Positions 18,161 to 26,879 of a stretch of 64,000 bases of DNA are shown here, piece by piece. The stretch lies in assembly GCA_900176545.1 (NCBI GenBank), contig FWXP01000002.1:124001-188000 (forward strand), read 5' to 3'. A program made the position numbers and the translations under genes. Numbering within the stretch: position 1 is the first letter of the stretch; every line of letters starts with the position of its first letter. The notes beneath the pieces were generated by a model. That model was not told the origin of the DNA. It worked only from the letters and a program-made list of their open reading frames with translations, and ran no database searches. Origin of the DNA: Oscillospiraceae bacterium. GTDB taxonomy: Bacteria; Bacillota; Clostridia; Saccharofermentanales; Saccharofermentanaceae.

Positions 18161-20236
18161 ATGGGAAATTATTCCGCAGACAAGATACGTAATATCACAT
18201 TGCTTGGCCACGCCGGCTCAGGCAAGACTTCTCTTGCAGAAGCTATGCTGTTCTGTACCAAGACTATCGACAGACTCGGTAGACCTGCTGACGGCAATAC
18301 TGTGATGGATTTCGAGCCTGAAGAGAAGAAGAGACAGATATCGATCTCGACCTCGCTTGCCAGTTGTGACTACAAGGGCAGCAAGATCAATATTATTGAC
18401 ACTCCCGGTGATTTCGATTTCCTCGGCGAGGAGATGTCCGGTATAAGGATCGCGGACAGCGGTATAGTTCTTATATCCGCAAAGGGCGGTACATCAGTTG
18501 GCTCTGAGAAGGCAATAAGGCTTCTCAAGAGCAAGAACGTACCCTTCCTGTTCTTCGTTAACAGAATGGATGAACCTAATGCAGATTTTGAGGCTGTTAC
18601 ACAGCGTATGATGAATCGTTACGGCCCCAGTGTTATCCCGCTCTCGTTCCCGATCATGGAAAACGGAGAGATGACCGGAATTGTCGATGTCATGAACCGC
18701 AAGGCTTTCTCTGTAGATAAGAAGTCGGGTTCTCTTACCGAGTTCCCTCTTCCCGAAGAGTACAATCCCAGGATCGACGAGCTTCAGGAGAAGGTCAACG
18801 AGGTCGTTGCAGAAGCTGACGATAAGCTCATGGAGAAGTTCTTCGCAGGTGAGCCCTTCACAGAGGACGAGTTCAGGCACGGTGTACACGCAGGATTCAG
18901 GGAAGGTAAGCTCCATCCTATCTACTGCGGTTCCGCATACATGAACTGGGGTGTTGATTTCCTCCTTAACTGTATCGCTAAGGATACACCGCCGGCAGGC
19001 AAGAAGCCTACGCTTCCCGGCACGCATCCCGACGGCACTACGGAGCAGGTTCAGTGCAATGTAGACGATCCTCTTGCAGCATTCGTCTTCAAGACCATAG
19101 CGGATCCTTTCGTAGGAAAGATCTCCATAATGAAGGTAAACGCAGGTGTCCTCAAGGCTAACAGCACGGTCTATAACGCTACTAAGGAGAAGGATGAGAG
19201 AGTTGGAAACCTCTTCTATCTTCTCGGTAATAAGCAGATCCCTACGGATACGCTTTCCGCAGGTGAGATCGGTGCCACCAGTAAGCTCGCTATTACAGAG
19301 ACAAACGATACATTGTGCGATAAGGCACGTATACTTGAGATGCCTAAGATCAACTTCCCCACACCTTGCCTTAGTAAGAGCATCAAGCCTAAGACGAAGG
19401 GTGATGAGGATAAGATCATCGCAGGACTTCAGAAGCTTCAGGACGAGGACCGTTGCTTCACTATAACGAACAACCCCGAGACCAAGCAGATGGTAATCTC
19501 AGGTCTTGGCGAAATGCAGCTCAAGGTACTTGTAAGCAAGCTCAAAGAAAAGTTCAAGGTAGAAGCAGAGCTCGGTGAGCCCAAGGTTCCTTACAGAGAG
19601 GCCATAAGAAAGAAGGTCAAGGTACAGGGTAAGCACAAGAAGCAGTCCGGCGGTCACGGTCAGTATGGTGACGTATGGATCGAGTTCGAGCCCAATCCCG
19701 CTTCTGAGGAGCTTGTATTCGACGAGAAGGTATTCGGCGGCGCAGTACCCAAGAACTTCTTCCCGGCAGTCGAGAAGGGACTTCAGGAGTCCGTTAAGAA
19801 GGGTATCCTCGCAGGTTACCCCGTAGTCAACCTCAAGGCGACTCTCGTAGACGGTTCTTACCACGATGTAGACTCTTCCGAAATGGCATTCAAGATCGCG
19901 GCTAACCTGGCTTTCAAGAACGGTATGGAGCAGGCAAGTCCTATCCTCCTTGAACCCATAAGTTCCGTTGAGGTACATATCCCCGAAGAGAAGCAGGGTG
20001 ATATCATGGGCGACATGAACAAGAGAAGAGGCCGCATCATGGGTATCGATACGGATGAGGACGGTTCCGTAGTATCTGCGGAAGTACCCACATCCGAGAT
20101 GGCAGACTATGCTACTGACCTTAAGTCCATGACACAGGGCAGAGGCTGGTTCGCACTCTCACACGCACGCTACGAGCCCGCACCTCCGGAAGTATCCGAG
20201 AAGGTCATCGCAGCGAGCAAGGCTGAAGAAGAATAA
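18161..20236 (+). CDS. EF-G-like translation GTPase (EF-G2 type)
   Basis: Start chosen at ATG 18161, preceded by AAAGGAGG (18145-18152); 691 residues, the length of EF-G. G1 is GHAGSGKTS (16-24), switch/G3 is DTPGDFDF (80-87), G4 is NRMD (134-137); EF-G domains II-V follow, with a domain IV segment HKKQSGGHGQYGDVWIEFEP. The G3 position occupied by the catalytic His in true EF-G (DTPGH) is Asp84. Such replacement is known in the EF-G2/EF-G-like paralogue group, whose job is not the main translocation step. rpsL-rpsG-fusA context is absent here, so this is not the housekeeping fusA. A -10-like TATAAT lies at 18119-18124. Confidence 0.85.
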   Translation: MGNYSADKIRNITLLGHAGSGKTSLAEAMLFCTKTIDRLGRPADGNTVMDFEPEEKKRQISISTSLASCDYKGSKINIIDTPGDFDFLGEEMSGIRIADSGIVLISAKGGTSVGSEKAIRLLKSKNVPFLFFVNRMDEPNADFEAVTQRMMNRYGPSVIPLSFPIMENGEMTGIVDVMNRKAFSVDKKSGSLTEFPLPEEYNPRIDELQEKVNEVVAEADDKLMEKFFAGEPFTEDEFRHGVHAGFREGKLHPIYCGSAYMNWGVDFLLNCIAKDTPPAGKKPTLPGTHPDGTTEQVQCNVDDPLAAFVFKTIADPFVGKISIMKVNAGVLKANSTVYNATKEKDERVGNLFYLLGNKQIPTDTLSAGEIGATSKLAITETNDTLCDKARILEMPKINFPTPCLSKSIKPKTKGDEDKIIAGLQKLQDEDRCFTITNNPETKQMVISGLGEMQLKVLVSKLKEKFKVEAELGEPKVPYREAIRKKVKVQGKHKKQSGGHGQYGDVWIEFEPNPASEELVFDEKVFGGAVPKNFFPAVEKGLQESVKKGILAGYPVVNLKATLVDGSYHDVDSSEMAFKIAANLAFKNGMEQASPILLEPISSVEVHIPEEKQGDIMGDMNKRRGRIMGIDTDEDGSVVSAEVPTSEMADYATDLKSMTQGRGWFALSHARYEPAPPEVSEKVIAASKAEEE

Positions 20237-20263
20237 TAACTTTATTGAATTTCTCCCCTAAAG

Positions 20264-20302
20264 AAGAAAGCTCCGATCGGAAACGGTCGGAGCTTTCTTT
20301 TA
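20264..20302. terminator. convergent rho-independent terminator
   Basis: Stem AAGAAAGCTCCGATCG / CGGTCGGAGCTTTCTT with one G-U pair and a short loop, then TTTTA on the plus side. It lies between the EF-G-like gene and the convergent membrane-protein gene. Confidence 0.82.
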
Positions 20303-20313
20303 TTGTCCTTTTA

Positions 20314-22503
20314 TTAATAGATCTTATAGATTATCGTGCCGTCTTCTCCGGAGAAGTAAGCGACCTGCTGAAGGTTCTGCGAGAAGAACTCGGCGTTGTA
20401 GTCGACCCCTTCCGGATACTGATAGGTGTAGTAATCGGGATCGTAGATAAGGTATCTGATCTCGCGCTCCTGACAGTATCTCCTGAACTCATCGATATCT
20501 CCTCCGCATCCCGAGATCAGCCAATAGTAGATCTGTTCTCTGGTCCTCGTATCGTGACCTGCGGACCATGCGTAGTAAGCGTGACCGTAGTATGCGGGGC
20601 GGCCTGCAAGATAGAAGCGGTCCATTGCCCACTGGGGAGTGAGGAATACGTCTCCGGGTTCCGTGTTATTCTCGATCCAGCGAACGACCTCTGACTTGGT
20701 ATCTACTATGAGGTAGTTCTTATTGAGATTGATGTATGTGGCCCATTCGCTCACACCGGTAGCCGTAAGGGGTACGAGAAGTATCACTGCGGCGATTGCC
20801 GTAGCGACTCTTATGAGGATATATACGGGCTTATTGAACTTGCCCTTATTCTCTTCCTCGGAAGCGGAATTGTCCTTCTGCTTGACCGGAGGCGCAAGGA
20901 GCACGGAAAGCGCGCCTGCGACGAAGATATCGAGGAGGATAAGGGATATCTGAATGAACTTGTGGTTCGCGAGCATCTCAAGAGAAACCTGGTAATTGAA
21001 CGCGAATACAAAAGGGGCGCCGAATGCCAATGCCAGCAGTGTCCTGTAAATGGGCTTATTCTTGATAAGATCCCTTACAAGGAGCGCGATGGCAAAGACT
21101 ATCGCGATGATGAGGGTAAGACCTGTCACCGTTACGAGGTAGGTAAGAGTGCCCTTAGGGGTCTTATCCTGCATTACAAACCCGCTTACGGGCTGAAACT
21201 TAACGACATTGGATGCGGTTCCTGCGAAGATCTTCGTCTGGATGAATGCGGAGATCACAGAGCATGCAGCAACAGAAGCGTAGATGATCCTGCTCTCCGA
21301 GAAGATAGCCATCACGAGAAGGACCAGAAGCAGGGCGATAAGCGCAGAGCCGTGGAAGAAAGGCATAACGGATACGATAAGGCATGACAGGAGAAGTATA
21401 CCCATAGGGTGCATGGGATCGTCCTTACTCCAAAGCCACGCTTCCCTTGACCACAGGAAGGTCTTAACGAGCGCCCGGCGCTCAGCCTTGAGAAGGCGGA
21501 TATCCATCCTTCGAAGGAAGGGGATCGTAAGGAGCATAAGGATAAGTATTAAGGATACGCCCAGCATCAGGTGACGCTGGTTGGCGTAGACGTTGACGGC
21601 CCAGATGCCCCAGCTGTCGTAAGGAGTGTTGCCATACCAGACGGAGCTGTGGAGAATGCTTTCGGCAACGGCCTTGGCGGGGATGCCGAGCTCGTGTAAT
21701 TCCTTAATGTGCTGGAATACGTTGAGGGAACTTCTGAAGAGTACCAGTACGGGAGCGATGGCAAAGGAAGCTCTTCTCCTGAAAAGGAGCACCGAGATAA
21801 GTCCCATCAGCTCGAAAGCTGACACCATGACTACGATACTGGGGATGTTGATGGCCCAGTCTATGGGAAGGCCCAAGTACTGAAGCATTCCGCAGAGGTA
21901 GTAGAAGAAGAAGTGGTACTGGATACCGTCTCCCGAGAAATGCATGTACTGAGTGGGGAAATTATATCCAACGCCGAAGGAGGAGACCATCGCCGTGTGG
22001 GGTGAAAGGTCGGAAAAAGTGGAGAATCCCGCCAAGAGCTCGCCGCCGGAGATCCTGTATGTGTAGAACATCAGGAAAGCGGATGCGATGGTGAATACGA
22101 CCGTGCATATGCCGTAGTAGAGCGTATTGCCGACGGAGTTCTTATATTCGGGGAGGGACGAGTTCTCCTTGGAGGAAGGGTCTCTTCTGAGGCACAGCGT
22201 AAGATTGGTGGCGATAAGGACAACAAAGACGGCGAAAGTAATGAGCACCGACAATCTCTTGCAGAAGTCGCCGCTATGTATGCCGTGGCTCAGTATAAGG
22301 GTCAGATAGTAATTGAAGGTGGCGACGAGGATCATGCCTATGACAGAACCTGCCGGTACGACGAAGATATACGCCGGTATCTTGGAAACCGTCTTCTTGG
22401 AAGGAGAGCATGCTGCATAAAGACGTCTCACATCGGGGATGCAAAGTGAGATGAGCGAGATGCCGTATACAAGGCAGAGCATCAGATACAGTATTGCCAA
22501 CAT
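20314..22503 (-). CDS. polytopic membrane protein, GT-C glycosyltransferase-like
   Basis: 729 residues with about 12-14 hydrophobic segments and a final hydrophilic domain of about 130 residues that should lie outside the membrane (WIENNTEPGDVFLTPQWAMD ... YLIYDPDYYTYQ). That layout, with an early extracytoplasmic acidic loop and a C-terminal globular domain, is typical of GT-C lipid-linked-sugar glycosyltransferases and of uncharacterised relatives; substrate unknown. An internal segment SWGIWAVNVYANQRHLMLG (near residues 290-310) is distinctive. No neighbouring glycosyl genes. Assigned at superfamily level only. Confidence 0.7.
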   Translation of the reverse strand: MLAILYLMLCLVYGISLISLCIPDVRRLYAACSPSKKTVSKIPAYIFVVPAGSVIGMILVATFNYYLTLILSHGIHSGDFCKRLSVLITFAVFVVLIATNLTLCLRRDPSSKENSSLPEYKNSVGNTLYYGICTVVFTIASAFLMFYTYRISGGELLAGFSTFSDLSPHTAMVSSFGVGYNFPTQYMHFSGDGIQYHFFFYYLCGMLQYLGLPIDWAINIPSIVVMVSAFELMGLISVLLFRRRASFAIAPVLVLFRSSLNVFQHIKELHELGIPAKAVAESILHSSVWYGNTPYDSWGIWAVNVYANQRHLMLGVSLILILMLLTIPFLRRMDIRLLKAERRALVKTFLWSREAWLWSKDDPMHPMGILLLSCLIVSVMPFFHGSALIALLLVLLVMAIFSESRIIYASVAACSVISAFIQTKIFAGTASNVVKFQPVSGFVMQDKTPKGTLTYLVTVTGLTLIIAIVFAIALLVRDLIKNKPIYRTLLALAFGAPFVFAFNYQVSLEMLANHKFIQISLILLDIFVAGALSVLLAPPVKQKDNSASEEENKGKFNKPVYILIRVATAIAAVILLVPLTATGVSEWATYINLNKNYLIVDTKSEVVRWIENNTEPGDVFLTPQWAMDRFYLAGRPAYYGHAYYAWSAGHDTRTREQIYYWLISGCGGDIDEFRRYCQEREIRYLIYDPDYYTYQYPEGVDYNAEFFSQNLQQVAYFSGEDGTIIYKIY

Positions 22504-22695
22504 ATTGATCGCCTCCGGATGAAGGTATAGTTCTTCTTTATTTTTTTAAGTATAACAATAAGAAGCTCTTTGAATTTTACAGCTTCCTTACTATTTGCCT
22601 TCTGTTACAAGAGGTAACACAAATGTAATGATATCAAGGGTTGAGGGTAATATTAGATTGCTATAATCGACCTTGTAACGTAAGGAGGACGACAT

Positions 22696-23742
22696 ATGAA
22701 AATAGTAGTGCTCGGAGGCGGATTAAGCCCCGAAAGAGATGTATCTTTAAGCTCATCGAGCCTTATCGCAAATGCTCTTTTGCGCAAGGGTCATAAAGTT
22801 GCACTTGTCGATCTTTACGACGGTATCGAAGACGATAATATCTCACTGGAAACGCTCTTCAGGGAAGGCACTTCCGATGAGTATACATATATAGTTCCCG
22901 AGAACGAACCTGATCTCGAGAAGATCATATCTGACCACGGCGGAAGACGCGAGTGGGTAGGTCCCCGCGTCATCGAGATCTGCAAGATGGCAGACTCCGT
23001 TTTCTTAGGTCTTCACGGTTCTCACGGCGAGAACGGACAGGTACAGGCTGTACTTGATTCCGCAGGCGTCAAGTATACGGGATGTAACTATCTGGGCTGT
23101 GCCATCGCAATGGACAAGGACCTTTCCAAGGCTCTTATCGCAGGTGCCGGCTACAGGACTGCCAAGTGGATGACAAGACCTTACGATAAGATCACTGTCG
23201 AGAAGGTCATGGAAGAGATAGGAGTTCCCTGCGTAGTAAAGCCCATTGGCTGCGGAAGCTCCTGCGGCGTATCGGTAGTCAAGAAGGAGGAAGACCTTCA
23301 GAAGGCTCTGGACTACGCGGCTTCATTCAAGCAGCTGATCCTTGTTGAGGCATTTATAACAGGACGTGAGATCACTATCGGTGTATTGGACGGCACGGCT
23401 CTTCCCATCATCGAGATCAGACCTCACGAAGGTTTTTACGACTATAAGAATAAGTACCAGGCAGGTCTTACGGATCACCTGTGTCCTGCTCCCATCGACG
23501 AGGAGCATACAAAGAGAGCACAGAAGCTCGCAGAGAAGTTCTTTACCATCCTGAGGATGGACTCTTACGGAAGGATCGATATGTTCTACGATGAGAAGCT
23601 GGATGATTTCTGGTTCATCGAGGCAAATAACCTTCCCGGAATGACCAATACGAGCCTCGTTCCCGAAGCTGCAGGTGCAGCAGGCATCAAGTACGATGAC
23701 CTGGTCGAGAGGATCGCACTTTCCGCAAGGAGCGGAGAGTGA
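22696..23742 (+). CDS. ddl: D-alanine--D-alanine ligase family protein
   Basis: 348 residues, an ATP-grasp ligase that makes the D-Ala-D-Ala terminus of peptidoglycan precursors. Visible motifs: N-terminal GGGLSPERDVSLSS, GLHGSHGENGQVQAVLD (His/Glu of the first substrate site), CAIAMDKDLSK, VVKPIGCGSSCGVS (ATP loop), and the metal-binding end IEANNLPGMT with SLVPEAA. RBS AAGGAGG lies 8 bases before ATG, and a TATAAT -10 stands at 22662-22667. The next gene overlaps by 4 bases. The middle of the chain matches Ddl in length and order; a related ligase for another dipeptide is the only alternative. Confidence 0.9.
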   Translation: MKIVVLGGGLSPERDVSLSSSSLIANALLRKGHKVALVDLYDGIEDDNISLETLFREGTSDEYTYIVPENEPDLEKIISDHGGRREWVGPRVIEICKMADSVFLGLHGSHGENGQVQAVLDSAGVKYTGCNYLGCAIAMDKDLSKALIAGAGYRTAKWMTRPYDKITVEKVMEEIGVPCVVKPIGCGSSCGVSVVKKEEDLQKALDYAASFKQLILVEAFITGREITIGVLDGTALPIIEIRPHEGFYDYKNKYQAGLTDHLCPAPIDEEHTKRAQKLAEKFFTILRMDSYGRIDMFYDEKLDDFWFIEANNLPGMTNTSLVPEAAGAAGIKYDDLVERIALSARSGE

Positions 23743-24983
23743 TGGGGGCAGAAGGAAAGAAAGTAGCGATCGTAGGCGCAGGTGCCGCAGGACTCTTTGC
23801 AGGTTGCTTCCTTAAGAAGGAAGGGATCCCTTTCGTTATACTCGAGAGAGGTGACAAGCCCGGAAGAAAGCTCCTCCTGACAGGTCACGGCAGATGCAAT
23901 ATCACGAACAATAAGTCTCCTAAGATGCTGAAGGACGGCTACCACGAAGCGGGCAGCTACATCTATTCGGCCATAAGCAGCTTCACACCCGAGGATGCTG
24001 TTTCCTTTATAGAGCGTGAGCTCAAGGTGAAGCTCAAGGAAGAGGAGAACTACAGGGTATTCCCCGTAAGCGATAAGGCGGAATCCATAAGATCCGCACT
24101 AGTTTCCTATATAGGCAGCGAGAATATCGTGACGGGTTTTTGCTGTATCGATATGGATAAGACAGAGGAAGGTTTTGTCGTTATCTCCGACAGAGGGGAT
24201 AAGGTAGAAGCTTCCGAAGTCATTTTGGCGTGCGGCGGAAGGTCTTTTCCCGAGACCGGATCCGACGGCACGGGATATAAGGTGGCAGAGAGTATGGGAC
24301 ATACGATAACGCCCCTGATACCTGCCCTGGCCTCTGTCGAGGTAAGTACGAAGGACAGGGAGTTTACTTCCGCCGTAAGCGGTGTCAGCGTCAATGCGGA
24401 TGCAAGTCTTTTCTGCGACAGAAAAAAGAGAGCTACCGGTACGGGCAGCGTGCTCTTCACTCACAAGGGACTCTCGGGTCCCGCGATAATGGAGCTGTCC
24501 CGTGAGATCCCCAGGAATATCGCATCTTCGGAGGGGTGGATAGAACTGGACTTTACCCCCCACAGAAGCGATGAGGAACTGGACAGGGAGCTGCTTCAGG
24601 AGATGGAAGGGCACCCCGATTCCAAGATAACTACCCTGGCTTCAAGATATGTTCCTTCTTCCGTTGCCGACAAGCTTGGAGAAAGGGCGGGGGTCACCGA
24701 CCTTCGTGCGAAGATGGTCACCAAGAATGCCAGAAAGGAACTTCTCAAGGTGTTAAAGCACCTTCCGTTCCATATAGATACACCTCCCGCATATGAGACT
24801 GCTTACGTTACCAGAGGCGGTGTCGCTCTCAAGGAGATCGAAAGGAAGAGCATGGGCTCGAAGCTCGTACCCGGACTTTATGTGATAGGCGAGATGCTGG
24901 ACATCGACGGAGTGTCCGGAGGTTATAATCTCCAGGCCGCCATGAGCGAAGCATTTATTGCAGTGCGGGATATAATGGAGTAA
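23739..24983 (+). CDS. NAD(P)/FAD-dependent oxidoreductase, HI0933/BaiN family
   Basis: 414 residues. An FAD-binding Rossmann motif starts the chain (VAIVGAGAAGLFAGCFLKKE), followed by the family hallmark GRKLLLTGHGRCNITNN, a mid-chain LFTHKGLSGPAIMELSR, and the C-terminal GEMLDIDGVSGGYNLQAA. These define the HI0933-like flavoproteins, annotated as BaiN-type reductases; the natural substrate in most bacteria is unknown. Translation is coupled to ddl by an ATGA overlap, but no functional link to cell-wall synthesis is evident. Confidence 0.9.
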   Translation: MMGAEGKKVAIVGAGAAGLFAGCFLKKEGIPFVILERGDKPGRKLLLTGHGRCNITNNKSPKMLKDGYHEAGSYIYSAISSFTPEDAVSFIERELKVKLKEEENYRVFPVSDKAESIRSALVSYIGSENIVTGFCCIDMDKTEEGFVVISDRGDKVEASEVILACGGRSFPETGSDGTGYKVAESMGHTITPLIPALASVEVSTKDREFTSAVSGVSVNADASLFCDRKKRATGTGSVLFTHKGLSGPAIMELSREIPRNIASSEGWIELDFTPHRSDEELDRELLQEMEGHPDSKITTLASRYVPSSVADKLGERAGVTDLRAKMVTKNARKELLKVLKHLPFHIDTPPAYETAYVTRGGVALKEIERKSMGSKLVPGLYVIGEMLDIDGVSGGYNLQAAMSEAFIAVRDIME

Positions 24984-24988
24984 AATAA

Positions 24989-25017
24989 CTCCGCATATTA
25001 TATCTTGGTGCGGAGGA
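24989..25017 (+). promoter_or_regulatory. hairpin overlapping the dCMP deaminase ribosome site
   Basis: CTCCGCA (24989-24995) can pair with TGCGGAG (25009-25015), leaving a 13-nt loop. The right arm contains part of the GGAGG that precedes ATG 25025, so folding would occlude the ribosome site. The arms are short, so regulation is only suggested. Confidence 0.4.
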
Positions 25018-25024
25018 ACATGAT

Positions 25025-25510
25025 ATGGCAGGCAAGAGAGAAGACTATATCACCTGGGATGAATATTTCATGGGCGTTGCCAAGCTCTCCGCACTTAGGA
25101 GCAAGGATCCCAATACTCAGGTAGGTGCCTGCATCGTCAACGACGAGAACCGCATAATGACAGTAGGATATAACGGCTTTCCGAGAGGCTGTTCGGATGA
25201 CGATTTTCCCTGGGAGAGGGAAGGCAATCCCTACGATACCAAATATGCATATGTATGCCACGCAGAGCTTAATGCGATATTAAGCTGCGGTACGGCAGAC
25301 CTCAAGAACAACAGAGTATACGTAACCTTATTCCCCTGCGAAGGATGCACCAAGGCTCTTATCCAGAAGGGTATTAAGGAGATAATCTACGACAGCGACA
25401 AATACCACGATACCGAGGAGGCAGCAGCAGCCAGAAGGATGCTCGATGCCGCCGGAGTCAAGTATACGCAATATAAAGCAACGAACAGAAAGATAGACCT
25501 GGAGGTCTGA
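25025..25510 (+). CDS. dCMP deaminase / ComEB-like cytidine deaminase-fold enzyme
   Basis: 161 residues. Zinc-dependent deaminase that converts dCMP to dUMP for thymidylate synthesis. Zinc/catalytic motifs CHAELNAI (His and proton-shuttling Glu) and PCEGC are intact, and the N-terminal WDEYFMGVAKLSALRSKDP with NTQVGACIV is that of dCMP deaminases rather than tRNA or free-cytidine deaminases. RBS CGGAGGA lies 7 bases upstream. It stands 42 bases after the flavoprotein gene and 25 before paaK. Confidence 0.92.
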   Translation: MAGKREDYITWDEYFMGVAKLSALRSKDPNTQVGACIVNDENRIMTVGYNGFPRGCSDDDFPWEREGNPYDTKYAYVCHAELNAILSCGTADLKNNRVYVTLFPCEGCTKALIQKGIKEIIYDSDKYHDTEEAAAARRMLDAAGVKYTQYKATNRKIDLEV

Positions 25511-25535
25511 TCCGTTCGCAGGAGGAGATAAAGAT

Positions 25536-26858
25536 ATGGCTGAGATAGAGACATTTATCTGGGACAAAGAACACGAATGTATGGGCGAGGACGAGAGAAG
25601 AGAACTCGTCGGCAAGAGACTCGTTGACTGCGTCAGGAGAACATATGCCAATGCCCCTTACTATAAGAAGAAGCTCGATCAGGCAGGAATTACACCTGAC
25701 GACATAAAGGGCCTCGACGATATAGAGAAGCTTCCTTTCACGGATAAGCTGGACTTCAGGGACAACTACCCCTTCGGAACCCTCGCTGTTCCCAGGGATC
25801 AGCTCGTAAGATTCCATGCATCCTCCGGAACGACCGGTAAGATGAAGGTAGTAGGTTATACGGCTAACGATGTCGAGCTCTGGTCGGAGGCTCTCTGCAG
25901 GTCATTTGCCATGGGCGGCATGAAGAAGGGTGATCTCGTTCATATCGCATACGGTTACGGACTCTTCACAGGAGGCTTAGGTCCCCACTATGCATGCCAG
26001 AAGTACGGCTCTGTCGCTATTCCCGTATCAGGCGGTAATACTGCAAGACAGATCCAGATCCTCACGGAGTGGAAGCCCGAGGTCATCTGCTGTACTCCTA
26101 CATATATGCTCCACATCATCGATACCATCGAGAAGAACGAGATGGATAAGAGTCAGCTCAACCTCAGGTGCGGATTCTTCGGAGCTGAGGCTTGGACACA
26201 TGAGATGAAGGATCAGATCGAGTCAAGGATCGGTCTTCAGGCATTCGATATCTACGGACTTACGGAGATAGTAGGTCCCGGCGTTGGATGTTCATGCCAG
26301 CATTGCCAGGATCAGATCCATATCCAGTCCGATTTCTTCTGGCCCGAGATCGTAGATCCCGAGACCGGCAAGCCCCTTCCCGAAGGTGAGCTCGGTGAGC
26401 TTGTATTCTCTTCCGTAATGAAGGAAGGCGTGCCAATGATCAGGTACAACACACACGACCTTACACGTATCCACTACGGTAAGTGCGCATGCGGAAGGAC
26501 AACACCCCGTATCGACAAGATCACGGGTCGTGCGGATGACATGCTCATCATCAGGGGCGTTAACGTATTCCCCACTCAGATCGAGACTGCCGTAATGAGA
26601 TATAAGGAAGTACTTCCTCACTACATGATCTACGTAGACCGCGTCAACAATCTTGACGTCATCTCAGTTAAGATCGAGCTCAATCCCAATCAGTTCCCCG
26701 ATACCATGAAGGGACTTGAGAAGCTCACGAAGTCCATCGAAGGAGATATCGCATCCATCACGGGTATCCACGCGAAGGTACAGCTCGTCGAACCCAGATC
26801 CCTTCCCAGATCCGAAGGTAAGATGGTGCGCGTAATAGATTCAAGATTCAAGAAGTGA
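25536..26858 (+). CDS. paaK: phenylacetate--CoA ligase family protein
   Basis: 440 residues, adenylate-forming enzyme that activates phenylacetate or a similar aryl acid to its CoA thioester. Motifs: P-loop ASSGTTGKMKVVGYT (about 92-106), YGLTEIVGPGVG, RYNTHDLT, and the C-terminal ITGRADDMLIIRGVNVFPTQIE typical of PaaK. The zinc-like Cys cluster (CSCQHCQ and CACGRTTP) is also usual in this group. RBS AGGAGG precedes ATG. No phenylacetate degradation genes are nearby. In rumen anaerobes such ligases commonly work with indolepyruvate oxidoreductase to make or break aromatic amino acids; that use is inferred. Confidence 0.9.
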   Translation: MAEIETFIWDKEHECMGEDERRELVGKRLVDCVRRTYANAPYYKKKLDQAGITPDDIKGLDDIEKLPFTDKLDFRDNYPFGTLAVPRDQLVRFHASSGTTGKMKVVGYTANDVELWSEALCRSFAMGGMKKGDLVHIAYGYGLFTGGLGPHYACQKYGSVAIPVSGGNTARQIQILTEWKPEVICCTPTYMLHIIDTIEKNEMDKSQLNLRCGFFGAEAWTHEMKDQIESRIGLQAFDIYGLTEIVGPGVGCSCQHCQDQIHIQSDFFWPEIVDPETGKPLPEGELGELVFSSVMKEGVPMIRYNTHDLTRIHYGKCACGRTTPRIDKITGRADDMLIIRGVNVFPTQIETAVMRYKEVLPHYMIYVDRVNNLDVISVKIELNPNQFPDTMKGLEKLTKSIEGDIASITGIHAKVQLVEPRSLPRSEGKMVRVIDSRFKK

Positions 26859-26879
26859 TATTCGGAGGGTCTTAAGGAC

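Noticed and set aside
20245-21387. Long plus-strand frames over the GT-C-like gene
   Set aside because: They lie opposite a 729-codon membrane-protein gene with consistent hydrophobic pattern and codon bias; the plus-strand products look like random translations.
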